Shown: piece after piece, positions 29,852 through 39,589 of the stretch
Layout of the letters: each line of letters starts with the position of its first letter
Position numbering within the stretch: position 1 is the first letter of the stretch
The notes under the pieces: generated by a model
Database searches by the model: none
What the model was told of the DNA's origin: nothing
Seen by the model: only the letters and a program-made list of their open reading frames with translations
Program-made: the position numbers and the translations under genes
Source of the DNA: Caulobacter sp. CCUG 60055
GTDB lineage: Bacteria > Pseudomonadota > Alphaproteobacteria > Caulobacterales > Caulobacteraceae
NCBI RefSeq assembly: GCF_022750545.1
Contig: NZ_PUIC01000001.1
Span: 248,001-312,000, forward strand
Length of the DNA stretch: 64,000 nt
Direction of reading: 5' to 3'

Positions 29852-31000
29852 TCAGGCCGGGGTCTGCACCGCCACGACCGCCTGGGCCGCCAGGCCCTCG
29901 CCGCGGCCGGGAAAGCCCATGCCCTCGGTCGTGGTCGCCTTGACGCTGACACGGTCGAGCGGCAGGTCGAGGATCTCGGCCAGGCGGGCGCGCATGGCCT
30001 GACGGTGCGGCTTGATCTTGGGGCGCTCGCAGATCAGCGTCACGTCGACATTGACGATCACCCCGCCGCGTGCGCGCGCCAGGTCGGCGGCGTGGCGCAG
30101 GAACTGGTCCGAGGCCGCGCCTTTCCAGCGCGGGTCCGTCGGCGGGAAATGGTCGCCGATGTCGCCTTCGCCGACGGCGCCCAGCAGGGCGTCCGTGACC
30201 GCGTGCAAGCCGGCGTCGGCGTCGGAATGGCCGATCAGGGTCTGGTCGTGGTCGATACGGACCCCGCACAGCCACACGGCCTCGCCCGGGCCCCAGCGAT
30301 GGGCGTCGAAACCCTGCCCGACGCGGGTGAGGCGGGCGGCGCCGGCCAGGGCCTCGGCCATGGCGAAATCCTCCGGATAGGTCAGTTTCATCAGCAACGG
30401 ATCGCCGGCGGCCAGCACCACGCGCCCGCCCGCCCGCTCGACGACGCCGGCGTCGTCGGTGGGTTCGCTGTCGGCGGGCCATTGGGCGTAGGCCCGCCGC
30501 AACCCGTCCAGCCGAAAGGCCTGCGGGGTCTGGGCGCGCCAGAGGCCGTCGCGAGAGACGGTGGACACGCCCTCGTCGGGCGCGCCGCGCTTCAGGGTGT
30601 CGGACACCGGCAGGGCGGGAACGGCGCCGTCGGCGTCAGCCAGGGCGGTCAGCAAGGCCGCGACGTGCCGGCGCCCGACGAACGGGCGGGCGGCGTCATG
30701 GACCAGGACGGGGTTCTCCCCCGGCGAGGCCAGGGCCGCGAGCCCGGCCTGCACCGAACGCGCGCGGGTCGCGCCGCCGGGCGTCAGGGTCCAGCCTTCC
30801 AGTCCGCGAAGCGCGGCGGCGGCCTGGTCGGTCTCGCCGGCCGGGATCACAACCACCAGTTCGGCCGCGCCGGCCGCCAGCAGGGCCTCGACCGACCAGC
30901 GCAGGACCGGCTTGCCGGCCAGGACGCGCCACTGCTTGGCCGGCCCCTGACCGGCGCGCGCGCCGGCGCCGCCGGCGACGATCACTGCTGCGAATGTCAT
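29852..31000 (-). CDS. ispDF: Bifunctional IspD/IspF (MEP pathway)
   Basis: A 382-residue fusion. Residues 1-~225 are IspD (MTFAAVIVAGGAGARAGQGP with the CTP-binding loop, VLVHDAARPFV and AQTPQAFRLDGL), which makes CDP-methylerythritol. From ~230 it is IspF (VGQGFDAHRWGPG zinc ligands, GHSDADAGLHAVTDALLGA, GDIGDHFPPTDPRWKGA, TTTEGMGFPGRGEG), which makes the cyclic diphosphate. The intervening kinase IspE is encoded elsewhere. This fusion is typical of alpha- and epsilonproteobacteria. The start at MTFAAVIVAGG matches the family. Divergent from dusB. Confidence 0.97.
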   Translation of the reverse strand: MTFAAVIVAGGAGARAGQGPAKQWRVLAGKPVLRWSVEALLAAGAAELVVVIPAGETDQAAAALRGLEGWTLTPGGATRARSVQAGLAALASPGENPVLVHDAARPFVGRRHVAALLTALADADGAVPALPVSDTLKRGAPDEGVSTVSRDGLWRAQTPQAFRLDGLRRAYAQWPADSEPTDDAGVVERAGGRVVLAAGDPLLMKLTYPEDFAMAEALAGAARLTRVGQGFDAHRWGPGEAVWLCGVRIDHDQTLIGHSDADAGLHAVTDALLGAVGEGDIGDHFPPTDPRWKGAASDQFLRHAADLARARGGVIVNVDVTLICERPKIKPHRQAMRARLAEILDLPLDRVSVKATTTEGMGFPGRGEGLAAQAVVAVQTPA

Positions 31001-31091
31001 GCCCCGTGTGTCGGCTGTTCGCCGACCCATGTCCAGACTGGACGCAGGGGTGAAATTTGCCTAAAAACTAGCCGAGCAAGGTGTCTATAAA

Positions 31092-32102
31092 ATGGGCAAA
31101 AGCCTTTCGGTCGGCGCGGCGACGGTGGATGGACGGGTATGGGTGGCGCCGATGACCGGCGTGTCCGACCTGCCGTTCCGCATGGCCATGGCCCGCCTGG
31201 GCGCCGCCTATGTCGCCACCGAGATGGTCGCCTGCGCCGAGTTCGCCAAGGGGCGGCCGGACGTGGTCCGGCGCGCGGCGGTGGGCGAGGGGCTGCCCCT
31301 GACCGTCATCCAGCTGGTCGGCCGCGAGCCGCGATGGCTGGCCGAGGGCGCGCGCATGGCCGAGGCCGCCGGCGCCGACATCGTCGACATCAACATGGGC
31401 TGCCCCGCCAAGGAGGTGACGGGCGCGCTGTCGGGTTCGGCGCTGATGCGCGACCTCGACCTCGCCGAAAGCCTGATCCGCGCCGCCGTCGAGGCGACGG
31501 ACGTTCCTGTGACCGTCAAGATGCGCTTGGGCTGGGACGACGCCTCGCGCAACGCTCCGGAACTGGCCGCCAGGGCCGAGGCGGCCGGCGTGCGGGCGGT
31601 CACCGTCCATGGCCGCACGCGCTGCCAGTTCTACAAGGGGCGCGCCGACTGGTCCGCGGTGCGCCGGGTGAAGGAGGCCGTGTCGATCCCGGTGATCGTC
31701 AACGGCGACATCGTCGACGGCGACACGGCCTGCGAGGCGATCGCGGCCTCGGGGGCGGACGGGGTGATGATCGGCCGCGGCGCCTATGGGCGCCCCTGGG
31801 CCGCGCCGGCGATCGAGGCGGCGCTGGACGGGGCTGTGTTCCGCGAGCCCGGGCCGGCCGAGCGGCTCGCCGTCGCTCTCGAACACTTCCGCGACAGCCT
31901 GGCCTTCTACGGCGAGAGGCTCGGCCTGAAGATGTTCCGCAAGCACCTGGGCTGGTACGTCGAGGCGGCGCCCTGGCCGGGCGACGCGGCTCGGCGCCGG
32001 GCCGCCAAGGCCGACCTCTGCCGCCTGGAGGCGCCGGCGGCCGTCGAGGCCGGCCTCACGGCGCTTTGGCTGGACGGCGACGCCGCCAGGCTGGCGGCGT
32101 GA
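31092..32102 (+). CDS. dusB: tRNA-dihydrouridine synthase
   Basis: A 336-residue FMN enzyme that reduces uridines in the tRNA D-loop. Motifs: [13 protein letters not shown] (FMN), the catalytic Cys in [20 protein letters not shown] (about 96-114), [31 protein letters not shown] and [10 protein letters not shown]. It is the usual first gene of the ntr block in alphaproteobacteria (nifR3-ntrB-ntrC). Its stop overlaps the ntrB GTG start (GTGA), so it is translated in coupling with ntrB. Confidence 0.96.
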   Translation: MGKSLSVGAATVDGRVWVAPMTGVSDLPFRMAMARLGAAYVATEMVACAEFAKGRPDVVRRAAVGEGLPLTVIQLVGREPRWLAEGARMAEAAGADIVDINMGCPAKEVTGALSGSALMRDLDLAESLIRAAVEATDVPVTVKMRLGWDDASRNAPELAARAEAAGVRAVTVHGRTRCQFYKGRADWSAVRRVKEAVSIPVIVNGDIVDGDTACEAIAASGADGVMIGRGAYGRPWAAPAIEAALDGAVFREPGPAERLAVALEHFRDSLAFYGERLGLKMFRKHLGWYVEAAPWPGDAARRRAAKADLCRLEAPAAVEAGLTALWLDGDAARLAA

Positions 32103-33202
32103 CCGAGCGGCGTCACCGCCCGGCCGAGGCCGACGCCGACAGGGGGCTGCGCGCGGCCGCATTCGACCTCAGCCCGGAACCGGCCCTGGTGGTCGGCGCC
32201 GACGGCGCCCTGACCGCCGCCAACGAGGCGGCCGAGGACCTGTTCGGCCAGGGGTTGGCCCTGCTCTCGCGGGGGAGCTTCCGCGACGCCCTGCCGCCGG
32301 GCTCCACCTTGGTCTCGCTGATCGACCGCGCCGTCGAGGCCGGGGCGCAGGTGCGCGAGCGCGGGCTGGAGATCAACCTCTTCGGCCATCCGGCCTTCGA
32401 GGCCGACGGCGCGGCCACGCCTCTGGCCGACGGCTGCGTGCTGCTGACCCTGCATGTGCGGGGCGGGGCCGGGCCCGGGTCGGAGCGCACGCCCGACGCC
32501 GCCGGCCTGCGTTCGGTGGTCGGCTTCGGCCGCATGTTGGCCCATGAGATCAAGAACCCCCTGGCCGGCATTCGCGGCGCGGCCCAACTGCTGAAGAGCG
32601 GCGCCAAGGCCGAGGATGCGCCGCTGGCCCAGCTCATCGTCGACGAGACCGACCGCATCCGCCGGCTGGTCGACCGCATGGAGGCGTTTTCCGACGACGC
32701 CGCGCCCGTCCGCCTGGCGGTCAACATCCACGAGGTGCTCGACCGGGTGCGCGCCCTGGCCGCCAACGGCGTCGCCGACGGCCTGATCCTGCGCGAGAGC
32801 TACGACCCGTCCTTGCCGCCCACCTATGGCGACGAGGACCAGCTGATCCAGATCTTCCTGAACCTGGTCAAGAACGCGGCCGAGGCGGCCCATTCCCGCG
32901 GGGACGGGCGCGGCGAGGTGACGGTGTCGACCGCCTACCGGCACGGCGTCCGCGTCCGCGCCGCCAGCGGCCAGGCCCTGCGCGGCGCGCCCCTGGAGGT
33001 TCGCGTCCAGGACAACGGCCCCGGTGTGGCGGCGCATCTGCGCGACCACCTGTTCGAGCCTTTTGTCACGTCGAAAACGTTCGGCGCGGGCCTTGGCCTG
33101 GCTCTTGTCGCGAAACTGGTCGGCGCCCACGGCGGGCTGATCGATTTCGAGTCAGCGCCCGGCCGGACGGTGTTCCGCGTGCTGCTGCCTATCGAACCCT
33201 GA
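32099..33202 (+). CDS. ntrB: Nitrogen regulation sensor kinase NtrB
   Basis: A 367-residue cytosolic kinase starting at GTG. It has an N-terminal PAS domain ([20 protein letters not shown]), HisKA with phospho-accepting His149 ([20 protein letters not shown]), and HATPase_c ([30 protein letters not shown]). With PII proteins it sets NtrC phosphorylation according to nitrogen status. The start overlaps the dusB stop by 4 bases; the open frame extends far upstream inside dusB but that part is antisense-like noise. Followed by ntrC after 25 bases. Confidence 0.95.
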   Translation: MTERRHRPAEADADRGLRAAAFDLSPEPALVVGADGALTAANEAAEDLFGQGLALLSRGSFRDALPPGSTLVSLIDRAVEAGAQVRERGLEINLFGHPAFEADGAATPLADGCVLLTLHVRGGAGPGSERTPDAAGLRSVVGFGRMLAHEIKNPLAGIRGAAQLLKSGAKAEDAPLAQLIVDETDRIRRLVDRMEAFSDDAAPVRLAVNIHEVLDRVRALAANGVADGLILRESYDPSLPPTYGDEDQLIQIFLNLVKNAAEAAHSRGDGRGEVTVSTAYRHGVRVRAASGQALRGAPLEVRVQDNGPGVAAHLRDHLFEPFVTSKTFGAGLGLALVAKLVGAHGGLIDFESAPGRTVFRVLLPIEP

Positions 33203-33227
33203 GGCGATCCCGGAGTAACGGTCGGCC

Positions 33228-34664
33228 ATGTCCTCGATCAATCGCAAGATCCTCATCGCCGACGACGACGCCTCTATCAGGCTGGTGCTCAGCCAGACGT
33301 TCACGCGGCTGGGCTATCAGGTGCGGGCCACGGGCAACGCCGCCACCCTGCTGAAATGGGTGTCGGAAGGCGAGGGAGACCTGGTCATCACCGACGTGGT
33401 GATGCCGGACGAGAACGTCTTCGACGTGCTGCCGCGCATCCGCAAGGAGCGGCCCAAGCTGCCGGTGATCGTGATGAGCGCGCAGAACACGCTGCTCACC
33501 GCCGTCAACGCCGCCGACGCCGGCGCCTTCGACTACGTCTCCAAGCCGTTCGACCTCGACGACATGACGGCGGCGGCCAAGCGGGCGCTGTCGCGGCCGG
33601 CCGACGGCGAGGCGGCCAAGGCCCAGGCGCGGGCCGTGCGCGACGAGCGCCTGCCGCTGATCGGCCGTTCGGCGCCGATGCAGGAGGTCTACCGCACCAT
33701 CGCCCGGCTGGTCGGCACCGACCTGACCGTGCTGATCACCGGCGAATCCGGCACCGGCAAGGAGCTGGTCGCCCGCGCCCTGCACGACCTGGGCCGCCGC
33801 CGCGACGGCCGCTTCGTGGTCATCAACCTGGCGGCCACCCCGCGCGAGCGGGTCGAGACCGAGCTGTTCGGCTACCATCGGGGCCTGGGCGGCGACGGCG
33901 ACGTCGGCAAGCTGGTCGAGGCGGACGGCGGGGCGCTGTTTCTCGACGAAATCGGCGACATGCCGCTGGACGCCCAGACCCGCCTGCTGCGGGTGATCGA
34001 CGGCTCGGAGACGGCGGTCAATCCCCGGACCGGCCGCCGGCCCAATGTCCGCATTATCGCCGCCACCAACCGCGACCTGCGCGGCCTGATCCAGCAGGGC
34101 CTTTTCCGCGAGGACCTGTTCTTCCGCCTGAACGTGGCCCCGGTCCGCCTGCCGCCGTTGCGCGACCGTACCGAGGACATTCCCGATCTGGCGCGCTCGT
34201 TCCTGCTCAGGGCCAACCGCGAGGGCCTGCCGGCCAAGACCATCGACGCCGGGGCCCTGGAGCGCCTGAAGGCCCACGCCTGGCCGGGCAACGTCCGGGA
34301 GTTGGAAAACCTCGTCCGCCGGGTCTGCGCGCTCTATTCCGAGGAGCTGATCACCGCGCGCATCATCGAGCGCGAACTGCATGACCACGCGCCCCCCGCC
34401 GCGTCGGACGAGGGGCCGGTCACGCTGTCCCAGCTGGTCGAGCGGCATCTGGCCGTCTACTTCGCCGACCAGCCGGACGGCGCGCCGCCGCCAGGGCTCT
34501 ACGACCGCATCCTCGCCGAGGTCGAGGTCCCGCTGATCCGGCTGACCCTGGCCGCCACGCGCGGCAACCAGGTGCGCGCCGCCGAGATTCTCGGCCTCAA
34601 CCGCAACACCCTGCGCAAGAAGATCCACGATCTCGGCGTCGAAATGGTCAAGCCGAAGCGCTGA
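33228..34664 (+). CDS. ntrC: Nitrogen regulator NtrC lacking the GAFTGA motif
   Basis: A 478-residue response regulator. The receiver domain has Asp56 (LVITDVVMP) and Lys in DYVSKPFD; the AAA+ domain has Walker A GESGTGKE and an intact Walker [12 protein letters not shown]; the C-terminal FIS-type helix-turn-helix is [19 protein letters not shown]. In the L1 loop after ELFG, where sigma54 activators have GAFTGA, residues ~216-226 read [11 protein letters not shown], so the sigma54 contact is missing. It probably regulates transcription without sigma54, as I recall being reported for Caulobacter NtrC. It controls nitrogen assimilation genes in this group. Confidence 0.95.
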   Translation: MSSINRKILIADDDASIRLVLSQTFTRLGYQVRATGNAATLLKWVSEGEGDLVITDVVMPDENVFDVLPRIRKERPKLPVIVMSAQNTLLTAVNAADAGAFDYVSKPFDLDDMTAAAKRALSRPADGEAAKAQARAVRDERLPLIGRSAPMQEVYRTIARLVGTDLTVLITGESGTGKELVARALHDLGRRRDGRFVVINLAATPRERVETELFGYHRGLGGDGDVGKLVEADGGALFLDEIGDMPLDAQTRLLRVIDGSETAVNPRTGRRPNVRIIAATNRDLRGLIQQGLFREDLFFRLNVAPVRLPPLRDRTEDIPDLARSFLLRANREGLPAKTIDAGALERLKAHAWPGNVRELENLVRRVCALYSEELITARIIERELHDHAPPAASDEGPVTLSQLVERHLAVYFADQPDGAPPPGLYDRILAEVEVPLIRLTLAATRGNQVRAAEILGLNRNTLRKKIHDLGVEMVKPKR

Positions 34665-34673
34665 AGTTTTTAC

Positions 34674-34689
34674 GCAACATCTCTGTTGC
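34674..34689. promoter_or_regulatory. Inverted repeat between ntrC and ntrY
   Basis: GCAACA and TGTTGC are perfect 6-base arms around TCTC, starting 10 bases after the ntrC stop and ending 33 bases before the ntrY ATG. It could be an operator for NtrC/NtrX (CAA...TTG-type half-sites have been described for NtrX) or a small hairpin at the ntrC transcript end. A GGAGGG follows it. Confidence 0.4.
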
Positions 34690-34722
34690 CTGGAGGGCTC
34701 AGTCTCCCCTAGTGTTCACGCC

Positions 34723-36972
34723 ATGGTGAACGGGCGTCCGCGAATCGACGAAGCCGGATCGGATACGCCTCGCTGGCGGGTCTGGCTGGAGTCCCGTTAC
34801 CTCCTCGGCGTCGGCTACGTGCTGGCGGCGGTGCTCACCGCCGGGGCGGTGTTCCTGGCCTCGTCGGCGCCGGGAACCGGACCGCTCGGACCGGCCAGCC
34901 GCACCGTCCTGATCATACTGTCGGCCAATCTGGTGCTGATCCTCGCCCTGGCCGGCCTCGTCGGCTGGCGGGTGTTCAAGCTGTTCGCCGCCAAGGCGCG
35001 CGACGCGGGCGCGCGGCTGCACCTGCGCTTCGTCACCCTGTTCGCGCTGGTGGCGGTGGTGCCGGCGGTGGTGGTCGCCTTCTTCTTCGGCCTGCTGGTC
35101 AACCAGGGCGTCGAGAGCTGGTTCACCAAGCGTGTGAGCACGGTGGTCGAGAACAGCGCCAAGGTGGCGCGCTCGTACTACAACGGCCAGATCTCCTCGA
35201 TGCAGCACGACGTCGAGCTGATGTCGGGCGACCTGAACACCGCCGCTCCCGGCATCAGCCAGGCCCCGATCAAGTACGGCCAGTTCCTCGCCCTGCAGGC
35301 CTCGTACCACAGCTTCCCGGCCGCCTATGTGATCGACCGCGACGGCCGCATCCTGGCCCGGGCCGAGGTGGACGAGCCGCCGCCCTATCGCGCCCCGCCG
35401 GCCAAGACCATCGCCGGCGCCGACGCCGGCGAGCTGCGGATCGGGGCCATGGAATCGGCCGACCTGCTGCGGGCGGTGTTCCGGCTGCGGGCCTATCCCG
35501 ACGCCTATCTCTATGTCGTCCGTCCGGTGGACAGCGGCATCTTCTCCTACCTTCGCCAGGCCGAGGGCGCGGTGACCGAGTACCGGGACACCGCCCAGAA
35601 CCGCAAGCGCATCCAGATCGACTTCGCCCTCAGCTATCTGGAGACTGCGCTGCTGGTGCTGGTCGGCGCGGTCTGGCTGGGCATGTCGGCGGCCAACACC
35701 ATATCGGCGCCGGTCGGACGGCTGGTGAAGGCGGCCGACCGCGTCGCCGCCGGCGACCTGACCGCGCGGGTGGAGACCCGCGACGACCCCGAGGAGATCG
35801 CCGTCCTCACCCGCGCCTTCAACCGCATGACCTACGACCTGCAGACCCAGCAGGAGGAGCTGCGGGCCGCCAGCGCCGATGCGGAATCCCGGCGGCAGTT
35901 CATCGAGACCGTGCTGGCCGGCGTCAGCGCCGGCGTGGTCGGCCTGGACTCCAACGGCCGCATCTCGGCGGCCAACCGCCAGGCGGCGGCGCTGCTGGGG
36001 CTGGACGGACCGGTCTACGGGCTGTCGCTGGCCGAGGCGGCGCCGGAGTTCGTCGCCGTGGCGGCGCGGGCCGCCGAGACGGGCGTCGACGCAGAGGAGG
36101 AGGTCGACCTCGTCCGCGACCGCGAGATGCGCCGCCTGCGCGTGCGGGCCAGCGGCCACTCGTCCGACGGCCTGGTGCTGACCTTCGACGACATCACCCG
36201 CCTGATCACCGCCCAGCGCAACGCCGCCTGGCGCGACGTGGCGCGGCGGATCGCCCACGAGATCAAGAACCCGCTGACGCCGATCCAGCTGTCGGCCGAG
36301 CGGCTGCGCCGCCGCTACCGCAAGGACATCCAGACCGACGTCGAGACCTTCGACCGCTGCACCGACACCATCATCCGCCAAGTGGGCGACATCGGCCGCA
36401 TGGTCGACGAGTTCTCGTCCTTCGCGCGGATGCCGGCGCCGACCTTCGCCGAGTGCGACGCCGCCGAGATGCTGCGCCAGGCGGTGTTCGCCCAGCGCGT
36501 CGCCGTTCCCGAGGTGGCCTTCGACATCGTCGAGCCGCTGCAGGAGATGCGGATCGTCTGCGACAGCGGCATGATCGGCCAGGCCCTGACCAACGTGCTC
36601 AAGAACGCCGGCGAGGCGGTCGAGGCGCGCCGCGCCGCCGATCCCGGCGTGCAGGGGCGCGTCGCCGCCGCGCTGGTCGTCGACGACGGCGGCCTGCGCT
36701 ACGAGATCGAGGACAACGGCGTCGGCCTGCCGGCCAAGGAGCGCCACCGGCTGACCGAACCTTATGTGACCACCCGCGAGAAGGGCACGGGCCTGGGCTT
36801 GGCCATCGTCAAGCGCATCCTGGAGGACCATGGCGGGGGACTGACTCTGCAGGATGCGGCGACGCCGCCGGGCGCGCGGGCCATCCTGCGCATCCCGACG
36901 GTCAGGCATGAGGATGGGGCGGCCGCCGGCCGCGACAGCGAAGAGACCGCGCGCGCCGCGGTCGAAGGGTGA
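34723..36972 (+). CDS. ntrY: Membrane sensor kinase NtrY
   Basis: A 749-residue kinase. About four membrane helices lie within the first ~330 residues (two near 28-85, one near 107-129, one near 305-325), with a periplasmic region between the last two. HAMP (about 325-375) and PAS (about 395-490) domains follow. HisKA has His512 in [21 protein letters not shown]; HATPase_c shows NVLKNAGEAV, EDNGVGLP and GTGLGLAIVKRI. NtrYX responds to nitrogen, redox or envelope conditions in alphaproteobacteria. It is followed by ntrX 8 bases downstream. Confidence 0.96.
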   Translation: MVNGRPRIDEAGSDTPRWRVWLESRYLLGVGYVLAAVLTAGAVFLASSAPGTGPLGPASRTVLIILSANLVLILALAGLVGWRVFKLFAAKARDAGARLHLRFVTLFALVAVVPAVVVAFFFGLLVNQGVESWFTKRVSTVVENSAKVARSYYNGQISSMQHDVELMSGDLNTAAPGISQAPIKYGQFLALQASYHSFPAAYVIDRDGRILARAEVDEPPPYRAPPAKTIAGADAGELRIGAMESADLLRAVFRLRAYPDAYLYVVRPVDSGIFSYLRQAEGAVTEYRDTAQNRKRIQIDFALSYLETALLVLVGAVWLGMSAANTISAPVGRLVKAADRVAAGDLTARVETRDDPEEIAVLTRAFNRMTYDLQTQQEELRAASADAESRRQFIETVLAGVSAGVVGLDSNGRISAANRQAAALLGLDGPVYGLSLAEAAPEFVAVAARAAETGVDAEEEVDLVRDREMRRLRVRASGHSSDGLVLTFDDITRLITAQRNAAWRDVARRIAHEIKNPLTPIQLSAERLRRRYRKDIQTDVETFDRCTDTIIRQVGDIGRMVDEFSSFARMPAPTFAECDAAEMLRQAVFAQRVAVPEVAFDIVEPLQEMRIVCDSGMIGQALTNVLKNAGEAVEARRAADPGVQGRVAAALVVDDGGLRYEIEDNGVGLPAKERHRLTEPYVTTREKGTGLGLAIVKRILEDHGGGLTLQDAATPPGARAILRIPTVRHEDGAAAGRDSEETARAAVEG

Positions 36973-36980
36973 GGGGATCG

Positions 36981-38369
36981 ATGGCCGCAGACATTCTCGT
37001 GGTCGATGACGAAGCCGACATTCGCGAACTGGTCGGCGGCATCCTGTCGGACGAAGGCTATGCGGTGCGCACCGCCGAGCATTCGGAGGCCGCCCTGGCG
37101 GCGATCAAGGCGCGTAAGCCGGCGCTGTTGATCCTCGACATCTGGATGCAGGGCGGCGGCATGGACGGCCTGGAGCTGCTCGATCTGGTCAAGGAGCTCG
37201 ACGGCGACCTGCCGGTGATCATGATCTCCGGCCACGGCAACATCGAGACCGCCGTCAGCGCCATCAAGCGCGGGGCCTACGACTTCCTGGAGAAGCCGTT
37301 CAAATCCGACCGGCTGCTGCTGATCGTCGAGCGGGCTCTGGAGGCGGCGACGCTGAAGCGCGAGAACCGGCGGCTGCGCCAGCAGGCGGTGGTGCCGGAC
37401 GGCTTCGTCGGCCGCTCGGCCGCCGCCCAGCACCTGCGCCAACTGATCGGCCGCATCGCGCCGGCCAACAGCCGGGTGATGATCTCGGGGCCCCCGGGCT
37501 CGGGCAAGGAGCTGGTCGCCCGGCTGATCCACGGCGCCAGCCCGCGCGCCAAGGGCGAGTTCGTCGCCCTGGGCGCGGCCGACATGACCCCCGAACGCAT
37601 GGACCTGGAGCTGTTCGGCGAGGAGGGCGACGGCGGCCGTCCGCGCAAGATCGGCGTGTTCGAACGGGCCCACGGCGGCACCCTCTATCTCGACAAGGTC
37701 GGCGACATGCCGCGCGAGACGCAGGGGCGCATCCTGCGCGTGCTGGTCGACCAGCGTTTCCGCCGGGTCGGCGGCGACCAGGACGTCCAGGTCGACGTGC
37801 GGGTGATCTCGTCCACCTCGCGCGACCTGCGCGAGGAGATCGTCGCCGGACGCTTCCGCGAGGACCTGTTCCATCGCCTGAACGTGGTGCCGATGCAGGT
37901 GCCGGGGCTTTCGGAGCGGCGCGAGGACATCGCCGAGCTGGTCGACTACTTCATCACCCGCATCAGCGAGGCCACCGGCCTGCCGCGCCGGCGGCTCAAC
38001 GACGACGCCATCGCCACGCTGCAGGTCCACGCCTGGCCCGGCAACGTGCGCCAGCTGCGCAACAACATCGAGCGCCTGCTGATCCTGGCCACGGGCGATC
38101 CGTCCGAGGCGATCACCGCCGACATGCTGCCGGCCGAGGTGACCGGGGCCGGACCCGCCGCATCGGTGGGGCCGGATCGGGTCATCGCCCTGCCGCTGCG
38201 CGACGCGCGCGAGGTGTTCGAGCGCGAGTACCTCAACGCCCAGATCATGCGGTTCGGCGGCAACATCTCGCGCACCGCCAACTTCATCGGCATGGAGCGC
38301 TCGGCGCTCCATCGGAAGCTCAAGTCCCTGGGCGTGGCGCCGACCCGCGCGGACGAGGACGAGGATTGA
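36981..38369 (+). CDS. ntrX: Response regulator NtrX with altered Walker B and no GAFTGA
   Basis: A 462-residue NtrC-family regulator. The receiver domain (MAADILVVDDEADIRELVGG) has its Asp in LLILDIWMQGGGMDG; the AAA+ domain has Walker A GPPGSGKE; the C-terminal FIS helix-turn-helix reads ISRTANFIGMERSALHRKLK. The L1 loop after ELFG (residues ~213-226) is EEGDGGRPRKIG, not GAFTGA. Walker B reads TLYLDKVGDMP: the catalytic Glu is Lys239 (codon AAG, 37695-37697). ATP hydrolysis is therefore probably impaired. The ATG at 36981 was chosen over the in-frame GTG four codons earlier. Confidence 0.94.
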   Translation: MAADILVVDDEADIRELVGGILSDEGYAVRTAEHSEAALAAIKARKPALLILDIWMQGGGMDGLELLDLVKELDGDLPVIMISGHGNIETAVSAIKRGAYDFLEKPFKSDRLLLIVERALEAATLKRENRRLRQQAVVPDGFVGRSAAAQHLRQLIGRIAPANSRVMISGPPGSGKELVARLIHGASPRAKGEFVALGAADMTPERMDLELFGEEGDGGRPRKIGVFERAHGGTLYLDKVGDMPRETQGRILRVLVDQRFRRVGGDQDVQVDVRVISSTSRDLREEIVAGRFREDLFHRLNVVPMQVPGLSERREDIAELVDYFITRISEATGLPRRRLNDDAIATLQVHAWPGNVRQLRNNIERLLILATGDPSEAITADMLPAEVTGAGPAASVGPDRVIALPLRDAREVFEREYLNAQIMRFGGNISRTANFIGMERSALHRKLKSLGVAPTRADEDED

Positions 38370-39226
38370 TGTCGCGTATCGCGTATGTGAACGGCCGCTA
38401 TGTCCCGCACGGCCAGGCGGTCGTGCACATCGAGGATCGCGGCTACCAGCTCGCCGACGGGGTCTATGAGGTCTGGGCCCTGTTCGGCGGGCGGCTGGTC
38501 GACGCTGACGGGCATTTCGAACGGCTCGGGCGTTCGTTGACCGAGCTGCGCATCAGGCCGCCGATGACGCGCCGGGCGCTTGAGATCGTCCTGGCCGAGA
38601 CGGTGCGGCGCAACCGCGTCCGGGAGGGGCTGGTCTATCTGCAGGTGACGCGGGGGACCGCGCGGCGCGACCACGCCTTCCCGAACCCGGCCCCGCCGCC
38701 CAGCGTGGTGGTCACCGCCAAGGCCGTCGACTGGGCGGCGGCCGACGCCCGCGCCGCCGTCGGGGCCAGCGTGGTCACCACGCCGGAGAACCGCTGGGGG
38801 CGTTGCGACATCAAGACCATCGGCCTTTTGCCCAATGTCCTGGCCAAGCAGGCGGCGCGCGAGCGGGGCGCCATCGAGGCGTGGTTCGTCGACGACCTGG
38901 GGCTGGTCACCGAGGGCGCCTCGTCCAACGCCTGGATCGTCGACAAGGACGGCGTGCTGCGCACCCGCGACACCAACGCCAACATCCTGCGCGGAGTCAC
39001 CCGGCGGGCGGTGTTCGAGCTGGTCGCGCGCGAGGGCCTGACCCTGTCCGAGGCGCCGTTCTCGCCCGAGGACGCCAAGGCGGCGAGGGAGGCGTTCATC
39101 ACCGGGGCCGGCTCGCTGGTCACCCCGATCGTCGCCATCGACGGCGTTCCGATCGGAAACGGGCGTCCGGGGCCTGTCGCGACGCGCCTTCGCGCTCTAT
39201 ATGTGCAAAACGCCCGGGCGCTTTGA
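38369..39226 (+). CDS. dat: D-amino-acid aminotransferase (class IV)
   Basis: A 285-residue PLP enzyme of fold type IV. Features: MSRIAYVNGRYVPHGQAVVH, DRGYQLADGVYEVW, the PLP-lysine in CDIKTIGLLPNVLAKQAA (about residue 150), EGASSNAWIV (Glu for the pyridine nitrogen) and the phosphate-binding ITGAGSLVTPIV. It most likely interconverts D-alanine and D-glutamate with 2-oxo acids; branched-chain aminotransferase is a less likely alternative. The ATG shares a base with the ntrX stop (TGATG). This placement next to ntrX and hfq is common in alphaproteobacteria. Confidence 0.9.
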   Translation: MSRIAYVNGRYVPHGQAVVHIEDRGYQLADGVYEVWALFGGRLVDADGHFERLGRSLTELRIRPPMTRRALEIVLAETVRRNRVREGLVYLQVTRGTARRDHAFPNPAPPPSVVVTAKAVDWAAADARAAVGASVVTTPENRWGRCDIKTIGLLPNVLAKQAARERGAIEAWFVDDLGLVTEGASSNAWIVDKDGVLRTRDTNANILRGVTRRAVFELVAREGLTLSEAPFSPEDAKAAREAFITGAGSLVTPIVAIDGVPIGNGRPGPVATRLRALYVQNARAL

Positions 39227-39340
39227 CGTGACCGGGCGGCGAGCCGGTGCGCGGTCGACGGCCATAGGGGACGCGGCGGGCATCAAGTTTGTGTGTGGAG
39301 GCGTTGTGCCTCCGATCAAGAACAAGAGAGGCGCAAGCCT

Positions 39341-39589
39341 ATGTCGAACGACAAGAAACAGAATCTCCAGGACACCTTCCTCAACAGCGTCCGCAAGTCC
39401 AAGACGCCGCTGACCATCTTTCTGGTCAACGGGGTCAAGCTGCAGGGCGTGGTGAGCTGGTTCGACAACTTCTGCGTGCTGCTGCGCCGCGACGGGCAAT
39501 CGCAGCTGGTCTACAAGCACGCCATCTCGACCATCATGCCCGCGCAACCGGTTCAGCTGTATGAACCGAGCGAAGACGGCGAAGATTGA
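39341..39589 (+). CDS. hfq: RNA chaperone Hfq
   Basis: An 82-residue Sm-like protein: [20 protein letters not shown], then Sm1 ([23 protein letters not shown] split across residues 21-43) and Sm2 with [10 protein letters not shown]. It forms a hexameric ring that binds small RNAs and mRNAs. The short acidic tail PSEDGED is typical of alphaproteobacteria. The ATG has GAGAGG upstream. Its stop overlaps the hflX TTG start (TTGA). Confidence 0.97.
   Translation: MSNDKKQNLQDTFLNSVRKSKTPLTIFLVNGVKLQGVVSWFDNFCVLLRRDGQSQLVYKHAISTIMPAQPVQLYEPSEDGED

Noticed and set aside
31139-32098. Open frame on the plus strand running from inside dusB into ntrB
   Set aside because: The dusB frame carries all family motifs; the alternative frame is low-complexity Arg/Gly and only becomes kinase-like after the GTG at 32099.
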